Below are positions 44,722 to 53,825 of a DNA stretch of 59,649 bases, piece after piece. The DNA comes from Candidatus Eiseniibacteriota bacterium. Its GTDB lineage: Bacteria; Eisenbacteria; RBG-16-71-46. The translations under genes and the position numbers were made by a program. Under the pieces are notes generated by a model. It was not told the origin of the DNA. It was given only the letters and a program-made list of their open reading frames with translations, and made no database searches. The stretch lies in the NCBI GenBank assembly GCA_016215625.1, contig JACRIW010000112.1, positions 1-59,649 on the forward strand. Reading direction: 5' to 3'. Each line of letters begins with the position of its first letter. Positions within the stretch are counted from its first letter, which is position 1.

Positions 44722-45597
44722 TTACGCCGCGGTCGCCACCACGAGCTGGCGCCTCGCGACCGAGTGCCCGAGCTGCCACTGGCTCTGCAGCGGCGCCATG
44801 AACGTCTGGTACACCGGCTCCGGCAGCGCGCCGAGTCCGCCCCAGTACAGTTCGTGATGCACCATCTTCAGGCCGTTGCTCTCGAAGATCTGGCGGATCT
44901 CCGTCGGCGGGAACGGGCGCTCGACCGCGTACGCGTGCCGCTCACCGTCCGGCGCGACGTACTCCTGGTGCACGGCGTCGCCACGCAGTTCGTTCAGCCG
45001 CTGCACGTGTTCGGGATGCGCGCCGTTGATGTCGCCGACCACGAGCACGCCGCCCTTCTTGAGGTGCTTGCGCGTCTGCGCGAGGAACGCCTCGAGCGGG
45101 TCGATGTGCGAGAGCGCGTTGTACACCCAGACGAGGTCGTAGTCCGCGTCCCACTCGCGCGTGAGGTCCGCGCGCACGTACTTCACCGGCAGCTTCTCCT
45201 TCGTCTGCTCGGCGTGGAAGGCGAGCCGCTTCTCGGCCGCGTCGAGCCGGTCCGGGCGCAGGTCCGCGCCCACGACCTCGGAGCCGACCGAGGCGTAGAG
45301 CATCGAGTAGGTGCCGAAGCCCGAACCCGCATCCATCACGCGAGGCGTGCCGCCGATCGCCTTGGCACGATTGACGATCCAGCGCGCGGTCCAACCGGCC
45401 TCCGAGCGCCAGAAGCCGCGCAGGTAGCGCCGAATCGCGGCCTCGTCGCCGGGCTTCGGGAGCTTCTTGTAGTAGTCCGCGAACGCCTCGCGCTCGCCGT
45501 CGGGCAGGCGCGACTGCACCGGGCCGTATTCCTTCTCGATCGTCCAGCGCACGAATCGTTCGAAGCGCTCGCGCGCCGTTCCGCTCGTTCCGCTCAT
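44722..45597 (-). CDS. SAM-dependent methyltransferase (class I)
   Basis: A 291-residue Rossmann-fold methyltransferase. Motif I is VMDAGSGFGTYSM (about residue 88), followed by an acidic strand end (VGADLRPDRL), motif II/III DLVWVYNALSHIDP and LKKGGVLVVGD. An N-terminal helical extension of about 80 residues and a C-terminal lid with RPFPPTEIRQIFE complete it. It probably methylates a sugar of the exopolysaccharide, a lipid carrier intermediate or another locus product; the acceptor is unknown. Start ATG at 45597, 52 bp past the FemAB-like gene. Confidence 0.82.
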   Translation of the reverse strand: MSGTSGTARERFERFVRWTIEKEYGPVQSRLPDGEREAFADYYKKLPKPGDEAAIRRYLRGFWRSEAGWTARWIVNRAKAIGGTPRVMDAGSGFGTYSMLYASVGSEVVGADLRPDRLDAAEKRLAFHAEQTKEKLPVKYVRADLTREWDADYDLVWVYNALSHIDPLEAFLAQTRKHLKKGGVLVVGDINGAHPEHVQRLNELRGDAVHQEYVAPDGERHAYAVERPFPPTEIRQIFESNGLKMVHHELYWGGLGALPEPVYQTFMAPLQSQWQLGHSVARRQLVVATAA

Positions 45598-45649
45598 CTC
45601 GTCCTCCCGGTGCTCGCGTGCTCCGCGCCGCCCTCGCCGCTCTCGCCGC

Positions 45650-46741
45650 TCACGACTTCGCTTCCTTGCGGCCCGGCTTCGCGCGCCGTTCCTTCACCCA
45701 CTTCGCCAGCTTCGCCCGTGTGCGTCCGACCGCCACTTCGACCGCGTTCGGCGCCGCCCACAGGGGGCCGCCGCCGAGCCGGTCCGACATCACCACGGAC
45801 TCGCCGCCGAGCTGCTTCTTGAACGTCGTGTTGCCGCCCCAGTTCATGTGCGTCCAGCCGCCGTCGCGCGCCCGCCGCAGCGCCGCCCACGCGACGAGCG
45901 CGTTCGCGCCGGCCTTGCGGCCCTCGGGCGTCGAGGCGTTCGCACGGTAGTCCACCATGCCGTTCGCCGCGCGACCATAACCGGACCCGGCGTGCACCAC
46001 ACCTTCGTGCACCGCGAGCAGCAGCCACTGCCACGGCAGCTCCCACTCGCGCCAGTCCTCGCCCGGCGCGGGACGCTCGACCATCGGCGTCGGCGTGCCG
46101 TGCCCGAGGCGCGCGTCGTTGTCGAACTGCAGCTGGCGGAACGCCCGGAAGTGTTCGGCGGTCGTGCCTTCGATCACTTCCCAGCCGGCCTTCTCGAGCT
46201 TGCGGATCTGGCGGCGCTTGTCGGGGTCGAGCGAGGCGAGCAGCTTTTCGTCGTCGAGCGCGAGGTCCTTCACGATCGTCGTACCGCGCGCGAGCGCTCC
46301 GCGCCCGAGCGTCGAGGCGGGCAGGAAGACGCGCACGCGGTCGCCCGCGCCGGCGCGCTGCGCCTGCTCGAACGCCCACGCCGCGGTCTCGCGGTCGAGC
46401 CCCATGTCTCCCTCGGCCCCGCCGCGTTCGAACGCGACCTGCGTGCGCCACGGCCAGCCGCAGTGCCAGCCCTGCTTCTCGCGGCGCAGCACGAGCAGCG
46501 CGCGCCGGCCGCCGTCGTCGGCGAGCACCGCGCGCGCGTGCCGGCCGTGCTTCGCCTCCCACTGCAGCCAGTCGAGGCGCAGCGCGAAATGCGCGTACGG
46601 GGCCTTCGCGAGCCGGGCGCTCCAGGCGCTCGTGAACTCCTCGGGCAATGCGGTCGTGGTGTCCCAGATCCTGTGCTTGGGCTGCACTTTTCGGTGATCC
46701 TCCCCGTCGCGGCCTCCCGGCCGCGAACGCTCCTTCGTCAT
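45650..46741 (-). CDS. FemAB/BioF2-like GNAT acyltransferase
   Basis: A 363-residue protein with two GNAT-like halves. Recognisable parts are KDLALDDEKLLASLDPDKRRQIRKLEKAG (the KxxRxxIRKAE-like segment of FemAB/BioF2 proteins), FRQLQFDNDARLG, YRANASTPEGRKAGANALVAW and WTHMNWGGNTTFKKQLGG near the C-terminus. Such proteins are regular members of XrtA/exopolysaccharide loci and probably acylate a sugar or transfer an amino acid. ATG 46741 lacks a ribosome site; GTG 46687, preceded by GGGGAGG, is an equally good start. A 54-bp gap from the preceding gene is one of the few breaks in this operon. Confidence 0.8.
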   Translation of the reverse strand: MTKERSRPGGRDGEDHRKVQPKHRIWDTTTALPEEFTSAWSARLAKAPYAHFALRLDWLQWEAKHGRHARAVLADDGGRRALLVLRREKQGWHCGWPWRTQVAFERGGAEGDMGLDRETAAWAFEQAQRAGAGDRVRVFLPASTLGRGALARGTTIVKDLALDDEKLLASLDPDKRRQIRKLEKAGWEVIEGTTAEHFRAFRQLQFDNDARLGHGTPTPMVERPAPGEDWREWELPWQWLLLAVHEGVVHAGSGYGRAANGMVDYRANASTPEGRKAGANALVAWAALRRARDGGWTHMNWGGNTTFKKQLGGESVVMSDRLGGGPLWAAPNAVEVAVGRTRAKLAKWVKERRAKPGRKEAKS

Positions 46742-46795
46742 CGGCCGTCGCGGCGCGTTTCTCGCGCCCTGCGGCGGCCCCCCGGCGGACGGGTC

Positions 46796-47914
46796 TCAGG
46801 ACCCGCGCGCCAGCACTTCCCGGTACAGCGCTTCCGTGGTCCCGACCATGCGCTCGGCCGTGAACCGCTCCCGCCAGCGCCGGTGCCCGGCTTCGCCGAA
46901 GGCGGCCAGCGCGGCCCGGTCGGCCAGCAGGTCCGCGAGCGCCGCCCCGAGCGCCGCGGGTTCGCCCCCGGGCACGATGCGGCCGTTCACGCCGTCGGCG
47001 ACCGCCTCGGGGTTGCCGCCGATCGCGGTCGCGAGCGTCGCGCGCGAGGCGCGCATCGCCTCGAGCAGCGTCACCGACAGTCCCTCGCGCGAGCTCGACA
47101 GCACGAACAGGTCGCACGCGCGCATGAGATCCGGTACGTCGAGCCGGGCGCCGAGGAACCGCACGCGCTCGCCGAGGCCGAGTGCTGCGTGCAGCGCCTT
47201 CAGCTCGGCTTCGAGCTTCCCCTCGCCCGCGATGAGCAGCACCGCCTCGGGCACGCGCTTCACCGCTTCGGCCATGCCGCGCAGCAGCACGTCCTGCGAC
47301 TTCTGCACCGTGAGGCTGCCGACCGTGAGCGCGAGCGGCTGGTGCGGCGACACGCCGAGCGAAGCGCGCACGGCTTCACGGTCGCGCGCATCCGCGCTCG
47401 GCGCGGGCTCGTCCGCGATGCCGTTGAGGATCGTGACGAAGCGCCGCGCGTGGTCGCCCAGGCGCGCGACGTGACTCTCGCGCGAGGCTTCGCACACGCA
47501 GATGACGCGGTCCGACATCGCCGTGAGCACGGGCTCGACGAACGCGTACAGCCGTCCGCCGCGGCCCGGGTAGTGGATGCTGTGCTCGGTGCGCACGACC
47601 GCGCGCACGCCCGCCATGCGCGCCGCCACGGTGCCGTAGGTGGCCCCGATCGGGTTGTGCGCGTTGACGACGTCGATGCGGCGCTCGCGCAGTTCGCGCG
47701 CGAGCCGCAGCAGCCCCTGCGCACGCGCGCCACCCTTGCCGAGCAGCAGCGTCTCGGCGCCCGCGGCCGCGGCCGCCTCCAGCGCCGGGCCGCCGCGATT
47801 GAGCGCGATCACGGTGGAGTGCACGTCGGGGGCGGCGAGGCGCACGTGTTCGATCACGAGCGACTCGGCGCCACCCTGATGCATGGCCTCCACGACGTGC
47901 GCGACGCGGATCAT
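46796..47914 (-). CDS. GT4-family glycosyltransferase
   Basis: A 372-residue retaining glycosyltransferase of GT-B fold. The N-terminal domain has HVVEAMHQGGAESLV (glycine loop) and NAHNPIGATYG. The C-terminal domain has ALTVGSLTVQKSQDVL, LLIAGEGKLEAELKAL, and the E-x7-E motif EGLSVTLLEAM. It most likely adds a hexose to the repeat unit; donor and acceptor are unknown. ATG 47914 overlaps the preceding stop. The first 15 residues resemble capsular GT4 enzymes acting late in unit assembly. Confidence 0.87.
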   Translation of the reverse strand: MIRVAHVVEAMHQGGAESLVIEHVRLAAPDVHSTVIALNRGGPALEAAAAAGAETLLLGKGGARAQGLLRLARELRERRIDVVNAHNPIGATYGTVAARMAGVRAVVRTEHSIHYPGRGGRLYAFVEPVLTAMSDRVICVCEASRESHVARLGDHARRFVTILNGIADEPAPSADARDREAVRASLGVSPHQPLALTVGSLTVQKSQDVLLRGMAEAVKRVPEAVLLIAGEGKLEAELKALHAALGLGERVRFLGARLDVPDLMRACDLFVLSSSREGLSVTLLEAMRASRATLATAIGGNPEAVADGVNGRIVPGGEPAALGAALADLLADRAALAAFGEAGHRRWRERFTAERMVGTTEALYREVLARGS

Positions 47915-49128
47915 GGGCGGCTGCCCTCCGCGGTGCCCGCGAAGAGCGCCCAGAGCTTCTCGAAGTTGCGCTCGACGTCGAACGCCTCGCGCACCTCGGT
48001 GCGCGCGATCGCGCTCAGGCGGTCGACTTCGGCGGCGTCGCCGATCAGCGGCTCGATCGCGCTCGCGAGATCTTCCGGGTCGCGCTGGTTCGCGAGCGCG
48101 CCGGTGCGGCCGGGCACGACGATCTCCTCGAGGCCCGCGGCGCGCGTGCCCACGACGGGCAGGCCCGCGGCCATCGCCTCGACGACGACGTTCGGGATGC
48201 CGTCCATGCGGCCGTTGGCGAGCACGACGCTCGGCGCCACGAGCAGCCACGCCGCCGCGTAGTGCGGCGCGAGCTGGTCGTGCGTGAGCGAGCCGCACCA
48301 CTGGATCTGTTCCATCACGCCGCCTTCGCGTGCGAGCGCCTCGAGATTCGCGCGCTCGGGTCCGTCGCCGACCACGACGAGCTTCGGCGTGACGCCGCGC
48401 CGCTTGAGCACGGCCATCGCCTTGAAGAGGTCGTCGTAGCCCTTCGTGCGGGCGAGCCGCCCGACGATGAGCAGCGTGGGTTCGGTCGCGCGCGCGCGCA
48501 CGATCGAGCCGAAGCGCGACAGGTCGGTGCCGTGGTAGAGCCAGTGCACGCGCGCTTCGGGCACGAGCCTGCGCACCATCTCGGCGTTGCCGCGCACGCA
48601 GCACGTCATGAAGTCGGCGGCGCGCGCCTTCTGCGGCAGGAACTCCTGCATGCGATACAGGTCGCCGCCCGCGTGCCCGGCCATGCTGAAGCGCTTGCCG
48701 GTCAGGCGCGACGCGAGGTACGCGACCGTCGCCGGGAAATGCGCCCATGCGCCGTGGATGCGCTCGAAGCCCTCGCGCTCGGCGATGCTCGCGACGCGCG
48801 CCGCCGCGGGCAGGTAGCCGGCGTGCCCCATGAGCGCGTACGGGCTCGCCTTGGAGGCCCAGAGGATGCGCAGGAAGTCCGGGATGAGCACGTGCGGCCT
48901 GCGCAGCGTCCAGAGCAGCAGGTCGCCCCAGTTGCGCAGGTCGAGTGGCGAGCCCACCGACGAGGTGAGCGTCACGAGAGGCGCGTGCTCGGGCTGGTAC
49001 TGCGTGCTCACGGGGCGCAGCGTCAGCACGCGGATCTTCACCCCGCGCTGGTCGATGCGCTTCACTTCGTTCTCGATGAACGCCGCGAGCGTCGGGAACG
49101 CCGCGGTGACGTACAGGACGGAATTCAC
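47911..49128 (-). CDS. GT4-family glycosyltransferase (colanic-acid type)
   Basis: A 405-residue GT-B glycosyltransferase. The N-terminus VLYVTAAFPTLAAFIENEVKRI resembles WcaL/AmsK-type colanic-acid transferases. Further motifs are ERIHGAWAHFPATVAYLAS, SMAGHAGGDLYR, LLIVGRLARTKGYDDLFKAM, LVVVGDGPERANLEAL, and MDGIPNVVVEAMAAGLP, in which the first acidic residue of the E-x7-E motif is Asp. Start GTG 49128 overlaps the previous stop as GTGA. Confidence 0.86.
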   Translation of the reverse strand: MNSVLYVTAAFPTLAAFIENEVKRIDQRGVKIRVLTLRPVSTQYQPEHAPLVTLTSSVGSPLDLRNWGDLLLWTLRRPHVLIPDFLRILWASKASPYALMGHAGYLPAAARVASIAEREGFERIHGAWAHFPATVAYLASRLTGKRFSMAGHAGGDLYRMQEFLPQKARAADFMTCCVRGNAEMVRRLVPEARVHWLYHGTDLSRFGSIVRARATEPTLLIVGRLARTKGYDDLFKAMAVLKRRGVTPKLVVVGDGPERANLEALAREGGVMEQIQWCGSLTHDQLAPHYAAAWLLVAPSVVLANGRMDGIPNVVVEAMAAGLPVVGTRAAGLEEIVVPGRTGALANQRDPEDLASAIEPLIGDAAEVDRLSAIARTEVREAFDVERNFEKLWALFAGTAEGSRP

Positions 49129-50330
49129 GCGACCGCTCCCCGGGTTTCTCGACCACTCCACCCGGCCGCGAGGCCGAGTGCTCGTTCGTAAAACGCTTCG
49201 TGACGGCGGACCATCGCGTCGATGCTGCGCTCGGTGAGCATGGCCTCGCGCGCGGCGGCGCCGCGGCGGCGCGCCTCGGCGCGGTCGTCGAGCGCCTCGC
49301 GCAGCGCGGCGGCGAGCGCGGCCGGGTTCTCGGGCGGCACGAGCCAGCCCGTGCGGCCGTCCTCGAGCACTTCGGCGTTGCCGCCCACGCGCGTCACGAC
49401 GCACGGACGCGCGGCGGCCATGGCCTCGAGCAGCGCGTTCGGGATGCCTTCCTCGCGGCTCGACAGCGTGAACACGTCGAACGCGGGGAGCAGCTGGTCC
49501 ACGTCGGAGCGTTCGCCGAGGAACGTGACGAGGCCCGCGATGCCGAGCGAGCGTGCCTGCGCCTCGAGCGCGTCGCGGTCCGGACCGTCGCCGGCGATCG
49601 CGCAGCGGAACGCGCGGCCGTCGTTCGCGAGCAGCGCGAGCGCGCCGAGCAGCGTGCCGAAATCCTTCCGCGGCGCGAGGCAGCCGACGGCGCCGATCAG
49701 CGGCTGCGCCGGGCCGCCCGCTCGCGCGAGCCCGAGCGCCGCGGCCTCGGCCTCGCTCGCGTCCGCGCCGCTGAAGCGAGCGACGTCCACGCCGTTCGCG
49801 ATCACCGTGATGCGCTCGCGCGGCACGCCGAGCGCCACGGAACTGGCGGCGACCTCCTCGCTCACCGCGGTGACGTGCGTCGCCAGGGCGTGCGCCCGGC
49901 GCTGCACCGCGATCTGGCGCGGCGTCTCGAACGCGTCCACGTTGCGCTTGGCCACGGCCACGATCGGCACGCCGCACCAGCGGCCCGCGAGCGCGGCGAA
50001 GAGGTTCGGACCGAAGAGATAGCCGTGGATCACGTCCGGGCGGAACTCGCGCACGAGCGAGACGAGCCGCAGCAGTCCCGCGGCCCCGCTCGGGTCGTAC
50101 AGCCGCTTGCCCACGCGCAGGTCGGTGATCGGGAGTCCCGTGGCTTCGGCGAGCGGCGTGAACGCGCCCTCGCGCTTGAGGCACGCGATGCGCACGTCGA
50201 AGCGCGTGCGGTCGAGCCGGCGCCACATCTCGAGCAGGTGGCGCTCGGCGCCACCCGTGACGAAGTTGCCGACCACGTACAGGAGCCGGATGCGGCGGCC
50301 CGGAAGGCCCAGCGTGCGCGGATCGCTCAC
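49125..50330 (-). CDS. GT4-family glycosyltransferase
   Basis: A 401-residue GT-B glycosyltransferase. The start is GTG 50330, overlapping the deacetylase stop (GTGA). N-terminal motif RIRLLYVVGNFVTGGAERHLLE; HGYLFGPNLFAALAGR; C-terminal VGCLAPRKDFGTLLGAL, CAIAGDGPDRDALEA, and E-x7-E in EEGIPNALLEAMAAARP. Probably acts in assembly of the same polysaccharide unit as its neighbours. Confidence 0.87.
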   Translation of the reverse strand: MSDPRTLGLPGRRIRLLYVVGNFVTGGAERHLLEMWRRLDRTRFDVRIACLKREGAFTPLAEATGLPITDLRVGKRLYDPSGAAGLLRLVSLVREFRPDVIHGYLFGPNLFAALAGRWCGVPIVAVAKRNVDAFETPRQIAVQRRAHALATHVTAVSEEVAASSVALGVPRERITVIANGVDVARFSGADASEAEAAALGLARAGGPAQPLIGAVGCLAPRKDFGTLLGALALLANDGRAFRCAIAGDGPDRDALEAQARSLGIAGLVTFLGERSDVDQLLPAFDVFTLSSREEGIPNALLEAMAAARPCVVTRVGGNAEVLEDGRTGWLVPPENPAALAAALREALDDRAEARRRGAAAREAMLTERSIDAMVRRHEAFYERALGLAAGWSGRETRGAVA

Positions 50331-51343
50331 GAGCCCGCCTCCACGCGTCCCTTGCGCAGCGAGTCGAACACGCCGCGCGTTTCGGCCAGCGTCATGCGCG
50401 CCGAGAAGCCGAACGGCCCCGTGCACGCGCCCTCCGTGAGCGGGCGGCGCGCCAGGTCGTACCTCCCGGAGGACGCCACGACGTCACCCGAGCGCGTGAT
50501 CACCGCATACTGGAAACCCGCGGCACGCGCGGCGCTCAGGGTGGTCGCATCGTGGTCGCCGTTCGGGTAGGCGATGCCCGGCGTGCCGCAGCCGAGCTTG
50601 TCGCGGAGGAGCGCGGCCGAGTCGGCCATCTCACGCCGCTGCGAATCCGGCGACAGCAGCGTCAGGAACGGATGCGAGAGCGTGTGCGCGCCCACCTCCA
50701 TCCCGGCCGTGACGAGCTTCCTCGCGAGCGTCCAGTCGGCGAACTCGCACGGCGCGCGATCGGCGACGCCCAGCGCCTCGCGCAGCGCGGCGAGCCGCGC
50801 GTGCTGCTCGGCGGGCACGACGCGCAGCAGCGGCAGCAGCGCGCGCAGCGCGGCCGTGCGGCCGGGCCCGTGCGCGACGTCGAGCGTCACCCGCGTGCCG
50901 CCCCACTCGATCGTCGCCGAAGGCCGCGTGGCGCACGTGAGCGCGTGCGCGAGTTCGTCCCACCACGGCGCGCGGCGCTCTTCCATCAGCCCCGCGGTGA
51001 GGTAGAACGTGGCGCGCGCCCCGGCCTTCTCGAGGATCGGCAGCGCACGGGTGACGTTGTCCGCGTAGCCGTCGTCGAACGAGAACGCGACGTGGTGCCC
51101 GGCGGCGCCCTTGTCGAGCCGCTGCAGCCCCTCGGCCACGCTCACGGGCGTCATGCCGGCCGCGGCGAGCGCGCGCAGCTGGCCCGCGAGCACGTCCTCG
51201 GAAACGCCGAGGTGGTACAGCGCCCGTTCACCGTTCGCGTACACGCGGTGATGCCGGATGATGGTCAGCAGCGGCGCCTCCGGCGACGTGCGTCCGCCGG
51301 GCGCGCCGAGGCTGAGCAGCCAGCGCACGAGTCTCCCGCTCAC
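50327..51343 (-). CDS. Polysaccharide deacetylase (NodB-homology, CE4)
   Basis: A 338-residue CE4 deacetylase. Metal/catalytic motifs: HHVAFSFDDGYADN (first Asp of the TFDDG-type motif), AHTLSHPFLTLLS (H-x3-H zinc ligands) and GIAYPNGDHD. XrtA-type loci usually contain a polysaccharide deacetylase, which removes acetyl groups from amino sugars of the exported polymer. No signal peptide is obvious at this start, so the site of action is open. GTG 51343 overlaps the O-antigen-ligase-like stop. Confidence 0.87.
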   Translation of the reverse strand: MSGRLVRWLLSLGAPGGRTSPEAPLLTIIRHHRVYANGERALYHLGVSEDVLAGQLRALAAAGMTPVSVAEGLQRLDKGAAGHHVAFSFDDGYADNVTRALPILEKAGARATFYLTAGLMEERRAPWWDELAHALTCATRPSATIEWGGTRVTLDVAHGPGRTAALRALLPLLRVVPAEQHARLAALREALGVADRAPCEFADWTLARKLVTAGMEVGAHTLSHPFLTLLSPDSQRREMADSAALLRDKLGCGTPGIAYPNGDHDATTLSAARAAGFQYAVITRSGDVVASSGRYDLARRPLTEGACTGPFGFSARMTLAETRGVFDSLRKGRVEAGS

Positions 51344-52788
51344 GCCACCGCCTCCTTGCCCGGCTCTGGCCACAGCGAGTCCTCGACGAGCGCGCACAGG
51401 ATCCACAGGCTGCTCGCGATGACGACGTTGAAGAAGCGGTCGCCGAACGCGCACGTGACGGCCATCGAGACCACCGCCCCGGCGAGACCGTTCGCGAGCG
51501 CGCGATCGAACACCGACTTCGCGCGCCGCGCGGCGATGTTCGCGAGGCGGAAGCACGACCACAGCAGCCACACGAACAGGCCGAGTCCGAAGATGCCCAT
51601 CTCGGAGAGCATGCGCAGGTAGGTGTTGTGCGCGGAGTCCTTGATGTCGGCGAGGCCGAGTTCGGCGCCGAGGTCCGGCAGCACGTAGCCCAGTCCCGTG
51701 AAACCGACGCCTTCGAGCGGATGGTCCTCGACGACCTTGAAGATCGTCTGCCACGTCTCGAGCCGCTTCTCGGCCGCGGAGTCCACGGAGATGCCCGCGT
51801 CCTCGGTCTGCTCGGTGGACTGCGCGATGCGGTCCTTGAGGTAGTCGGGCATCCAGAGCGGCGAGAGCAGCAGCACGACGAGCAGGCCGCCGAGCAGCAC
51901 GCGCGAGCCTCGCCAGGTGACGAGGATCGTGCCCGCGAGCAGCGCGAGCATGGAGCCGCGCGACAGCGACAGGATGATCGCGAAGCTGCCGAGCGCCCAG
52001 ATGCCCGTGAGCAGCAGCTTGCCCAGCGCGTGCCGGACACCCGCGACGAGGGAGATCGAGACGACGGAGAAGAGCGCGAGATACGCCCCGAGTTCGTTCG
52101 CCTGACCGAGCGAACCGGTCGCGCGACCGCCGCTGCCGTTGCGGCCGAGCGCCACGGTGACGAGCGATTCGGCGACGAGTCCGGCGAGCACGGCGTACGT
52201 GACGCGGCGGCGGTCGGCCTGCCCGCGCGCCATCGCGAGCACGATGAAGTAGGTGGCGAACGTCGTGCCGGCGCGGAACAGCTGCAGCGAAGCGGCGGCA
52301 GCGCTGTAGCCCAGCCCGGTCGGCCACACGCCGCCGCGCACGATCGACAGCGCCGCGAGCAGCAGGAGCAGCCCGATGGTGCCGCCGAGCATGTTCGGCC
52401 GCATGAGCGGCTGCCGCGTCAGGACGCGCGAGAGCGTGTACGTGCCGAAGATCGAGAACAGCAGCACGTTGAGCACGTTGAGGCCGGGGATCGGCGTGGG
52501 CGGCACCCACGGCAGGAACGGCGTCACGAGCGGCACGAGCAGCAGCCCGAAGCGGGGGAACGCGAGGATGCCGCCGAGCGCGCCGAGGCCGATCGCCACC
52601 TTGACGACGCGGTGCGGATCCTGGTGGAAGACGTAGTCGAGCGCGACGAACGCCGCCATCACGAGCGCGGCGACCACCATGCCGACGACCGCGACGAGCG
52701 CGCCGCTGAGGCCCTGCGCCTGCCGCCTCGCGGTGGCGCGGACCTCACCCGCGACGTCACGGGTGCGCGGCTGGAGTTCGGGATTCAT
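51340..52788 (-). CDS. O-antigen ligase-like / polymerase membrane protein
   Basis: A 482-residue membrane protein with about 11-12 helices and a large periplasmic loop at about residues 290-370, the plan of Wzy polymerases and WaaL ligases. The loop holds the conserved HPLEGVGFTGLGYVLPD and AHNTYLRMLSEMGIFGLGLF segments of the Wzy_C/O-antigen ligase family. Its likely job is polymerising the repeat unit or attaching the polymer. Start ATG 52788 overlaps the GT2 stop (ATGA). Confidence 0.87.
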   Translation of the reverse strand: MNPELQPRTRDVAGEVRATARRQAQGLSGALVAVVGMVVAALVMAAFVALDYVFHQDPHRVVKVAIGLGALGGILAFPRFGLLLVPLVTPFLPWVPPTPIPGLNVLNVLLFSIFGTYTLSRVLTRQPLMRPNMLGGTIGLLLLLAALSIVRGGVWPTGLGYSAAAASLQLFRAGTTFATYFIVLAMARGQADRRRVTYAVLAGLVAESLVTVALGRNGSGGRATGSLGQANELGAYLALFSVVSISLVAGVRHALGKLLLTGIWALGSFAIILSLSRGSMLALLAGTILVTWRGSRVLLGGLLVVLLLSPLWMPDYLKDRIAQSTEQTEDAGISVDSAAEKRLETWQTIFKVVEDHPLEGVGFTGLGYVLPDLGAELGLADIKDSAHNTYLRMLSEMGIFGLGLFVWLLWSCFRLANIAARRAKSVFDRALANGLAGAVVSMAVTCAFGDRFFNVVIASSLWILCALVEDSLWPEPGKEAVA

Positions 52789-53825
52789 CGTGCGCCCTCG
52801 GCGCCCGGCGCGGAACCCGACGGAGCGACGCGCGCGTCTCCGCGCAGTTCGACGCGCCGCACGGCGACCATCGGCGTGGCGACCGCGACGGCGGCCTTGC
52901 GCCCGCGCAGCTTCGCGAACAGCGCGGGCGGCAGCAGGGCCGCGCACCAGCCGGCGAGGACCGGGGTGACGCGCTCGGGGAACATCCAGGCGGCGGCGAA
53001 ACCCGCGCGCGCCTCGGCCGTGCGGCCCTCACGCAGCGCGTGCAGTGCGAGCTTGTACCGGTAGAGCCCGGCCCGGCGCTTCGCCGACCGGCGCAACGCG
53101 GGGTGGAGGCCGGTGTCGGCGGCGAGGCGCTCGAACAGCGTGGCGCCGCCCCTGAGCCGGTTCTCGGTCTGGCGCGTGAGCCCGCCCTCGCGGTGCTGGT
53201 AGCGCACGAGCGAGCGGCGCGACGCCGTCGCGAGGCCGCGTCGCGAGAGCCGTATCCAGAGGTCGAGGTCCTCGGCGTGGCTCAGGCTCTCGTCGAACCC
53301 GCCCGTCGCCGCGAGCGCGGCGCGGCGCACGACCGTGGACGACGTGAGCACGAAGTTCACCTCGAAGAGCTGCGCGAGCGGCGCCCCGCACCACGGCTCG
53401 ACCACGTCGGCGTAGAGCCCGAACCAGGACGCGTGCAGCTGGCCGTCGAGCGTACGGAACGCGCCGTCGGAGAAGAACCAGTCGGCCTCCGGCGCGGCGG
53501 CGAGCTTGTCCGCGGCGACGGCGAGCTTGTCGGGAAACCAGAGGTCGTCGGCGTCGAGGAACGCGACCCATGCCCCGCGCGCGGCGCGCCAGCCGGCGTT
53601 GCGGGCGGCGCCGGCGCTGCCGAAGCGGCCGCGCACGACGCGCACTCGCGCGCCGAAGCGCTCCTCGACCGCGTCTCCCGAGCCGTCCGTGGACGCGTCG
53701 TCGACGACGACGATCTCGGCGGGCGCGAGCGTCTGCGCGAGCGCGGATTCGACCGCGTCGACGAGATCGGGCATCCCGTTGTGCGCCGGGATCACGACGG
53801 AGAACTCGGGCACGAACGCGTTCAC
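52785..53825 (-). CDS. GT2-family glycosyltransferase
   Basis: A 346-residue inverting GT-A glycosyltransferase. FSVVIPAHNGMPDLVDAVES, VVVDDASTDGSGD, the metal-binding FLDADDLWFPDK (DxD) and GGFDESLSHAEDLDLWIRL are in standard order. The C-terminal 100 residues form an Ala/Arg-rich helical tail, perhaps membrane-associated. GTG 53825 overlaps the neighbouring GT2 stop as GTGA. It appears related to the next gene, with which it shares the ED/HD-xxxWxRL motif and a basic tail. Confidence 0.87.
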   Translation of the reverse strand: MNAFVPEFSVVIPAHNGMPDLVDAVESALAQTLAPAEIVVVDDASTDGSGDAVEERFGARVRVVRGRFGSAGAARNAGWRAARGAWVAFLDADDLWFPDKLAVAADKLAAAPEADWFFSDGAFRTLDGQLHASWFGLYADVVEPWCGAPLAQLFEVNFVLTSSTVVRRAALAATGGFDESLSHAEDLDLWIRLSRRGLATASRRSLVRYQHREGGLTRQTENRLRGGATLFERLAADTGLHPALRRSAKRRAGLYRYKLALHALREGRTAEARAGFAAAWMFPERVTPVLAGWCAALLPPALFAKLRGRKAAVAVATPMVAVRRVELRGDARVAPSGSAPGAEGAR